Below, piece after piece: positions 6,057 through 6,547 of a DNA stretch of 6,547 nt (position 1 is the first letter of the stretch; each line of letters begins with the position of its first letter). The DNA comes from an uncultured Collinsella sp. (GTDB lineage: Bacteria > Actinomycetota > Coriobacteriia > Coriobacteriales > Coriobacteriaceae). The notes under the pieces were generated by a model. It was not told the origin of the DNA. It made no database searches and saw only the letters and a program-made list of their open reading frames with translations. A program made the position numbers and the translations under genes. The DNA is taken from positions 1-6,547 of the forward strand of contig URNU01000086.1 in assembly GCA_900549275.1 (NCBI GenBank). The letters are read 5' to 3'.

Positions 6057-6086
6057 TTGATGAAAGCCTGTGCTTATTGCTACAAT
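6057..6086 (+). promoter_or_regulatory. Promoter of the cyclophilin gene
   Basis: TTGATG (6057-6062, four of six consensus) is followed after 18 bp by TACAAT (6081-6086, five of six), itself preceded by TGC to give an extended -10. Predicted start is about 6093, some 33 bases before the ATG. Confidence 0.6.
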
Positions 6087-6125
6087 TCGAACAAATATGC
6101 TTTAAACGCACGAGGAAGGAACCAC

Positions 6126-6547
6126 ATGTTTGGTTTTAAGAAAGAGCTCTACACGCCCGAGTACCAGCTTGTCGGCGATGAATGCGCGGTGATCGAGACG
6201 TCGAAGGGCACCATCAAGGTCAAGTTTGACGGCGAGGGCGCTCCCATCCACGTGGCGAACTTCTGCGAGCTTTCTACAATGGGTTTTTACGATGGCCTTA
6301 AGTTTCATCGCTATGTGCCCGGTTTTGTGATCCAGGGCGGCGACCCCAATACCCGCGATATGTCCGGCGCCGATGTCGCCGCCGGCCTTGAGGGCCCCGA
6401 CGGCATGCCCGGTACCGGTGGCCCTGGTTACTGCATCAAGGGCGAGTTCGCTACCAATCCGCGTAACAGCCACGTCGACGGCGCGCTTGCCATGGCACGT
6501 TCCATGGATCCCGATTCCGCGGGTTCGCAGTTCTACTTCTGCCTGGG
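6126..6547 (+). CDS. Cyclophilin-type peptidyl-prolyl cis-trans isomerase, C-terminus cut by window edge
   Basis: This enzyme catalyses cis-trans isomerisation of peptidyl-prolyl bonds and assists protein folding. The first 140 residues are visible. No signal peptide or membrane segment is present, so it should be cytosolic. The cyclophilin core begins near residue 20 (CAVIETSKGTIKVKF). The signature FHRYVPGFVIQGGDPN (60-75) contains the catalytic Arg (R62) and the conserved Phe and Gln (F67, Q70). The segment GALAMARSMDPDSAGSQFYFCL (119-140) is the second family block. Residues 77-103 form a Gly/Pro-rich loop typical of bacterial short cyclophilins. ATG 6126 is preceded by GAGGAAGGA with a five-base spacer. 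The remaining His/Trp region of the active site lies beyond the window. Confidence 0.94.
   Translation, partial: MFGFKKELYTPEYQLVGDECAVIETSKGTIKVKFDGEGAPIHVANFCELSTMGFYDGLKFHRYVPGFVIQGGDPNTRDMSGADVAAGLEGPDGMPGTGGPGYCIKGEFATNPRNSHVDGALAMARSMDPDSAGSQFYFCL

Noticed and set aside
6102..6473. 123-codon minus-strand open frame under the cyclophilin gene
   Set aside because: Antisense to conserved cyclophilin motifs, with no domain of its own.

Overview
The window suggests a GC-rich (roughly 60 %) Gram-positive actinobacterium, most like the gut Coriobacteriia (Collinsella and relatives). This is an inference from base composition, GTG starts with good Shine-Dalgarno sequences, a CCA-encoding tRNA and protein style; no 16S or other diagnostic marker is present.

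Layout. Positions 1-1634 (minus strand) hold an aromatic amino acid operon: aroF (DAHP synthase, the first step of the shikimate pathway), then tyrA (prephenate dehydrogenase, the committed step to tyrosine), which runs off the window edge. The two genes lie in the same reading frame and are separated only by TAG-GCC. The aroF leader (about 1635-1707) holds a terminator-like hairpin ending in T5. It also holds a possible 20-codon leader ORF whose early Tyr codons abut that hairpin and whose stop lies on the aroF ribosome binding site. Just upstream is a 7-bp perfect inverted repeat that could be an operator. Together these point to a tyrosine-responsive leader, which is the most interesting regulatory candidate here.

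Positions 1798-1963 (plus strand) are a compact tRNA unit: promoter, tRNA-Arg(CCG) with encoded CCA, and a rho-independent terminator. Directly behind it, 1992-4730 encodes a P-type cation ATPase resembling the mycobacterial CtpE type, with an unusual 105-residue tail rich in Lys and Arg. Positions 4849-6021 encode a membrane protein with two N-terminal zinc ribbons, one membrane helix and a predicted extracytoplasmic coiled-coil region; its function is unknown. At 6126 a cyclophilin-type peptidyl-prolyl isomerase begins and runs off the right edge.

The plus-strand genes each seem to have their own start signals and do not form an obvious pathway. aroF and tyrA clearly act together. No mobile element, CRISPR array or defence system is visible. 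The window is mostly ordinary core genome; the leader region, the ATPase tail and the zinc-ribbon membrane protein are the parts worth a second look.
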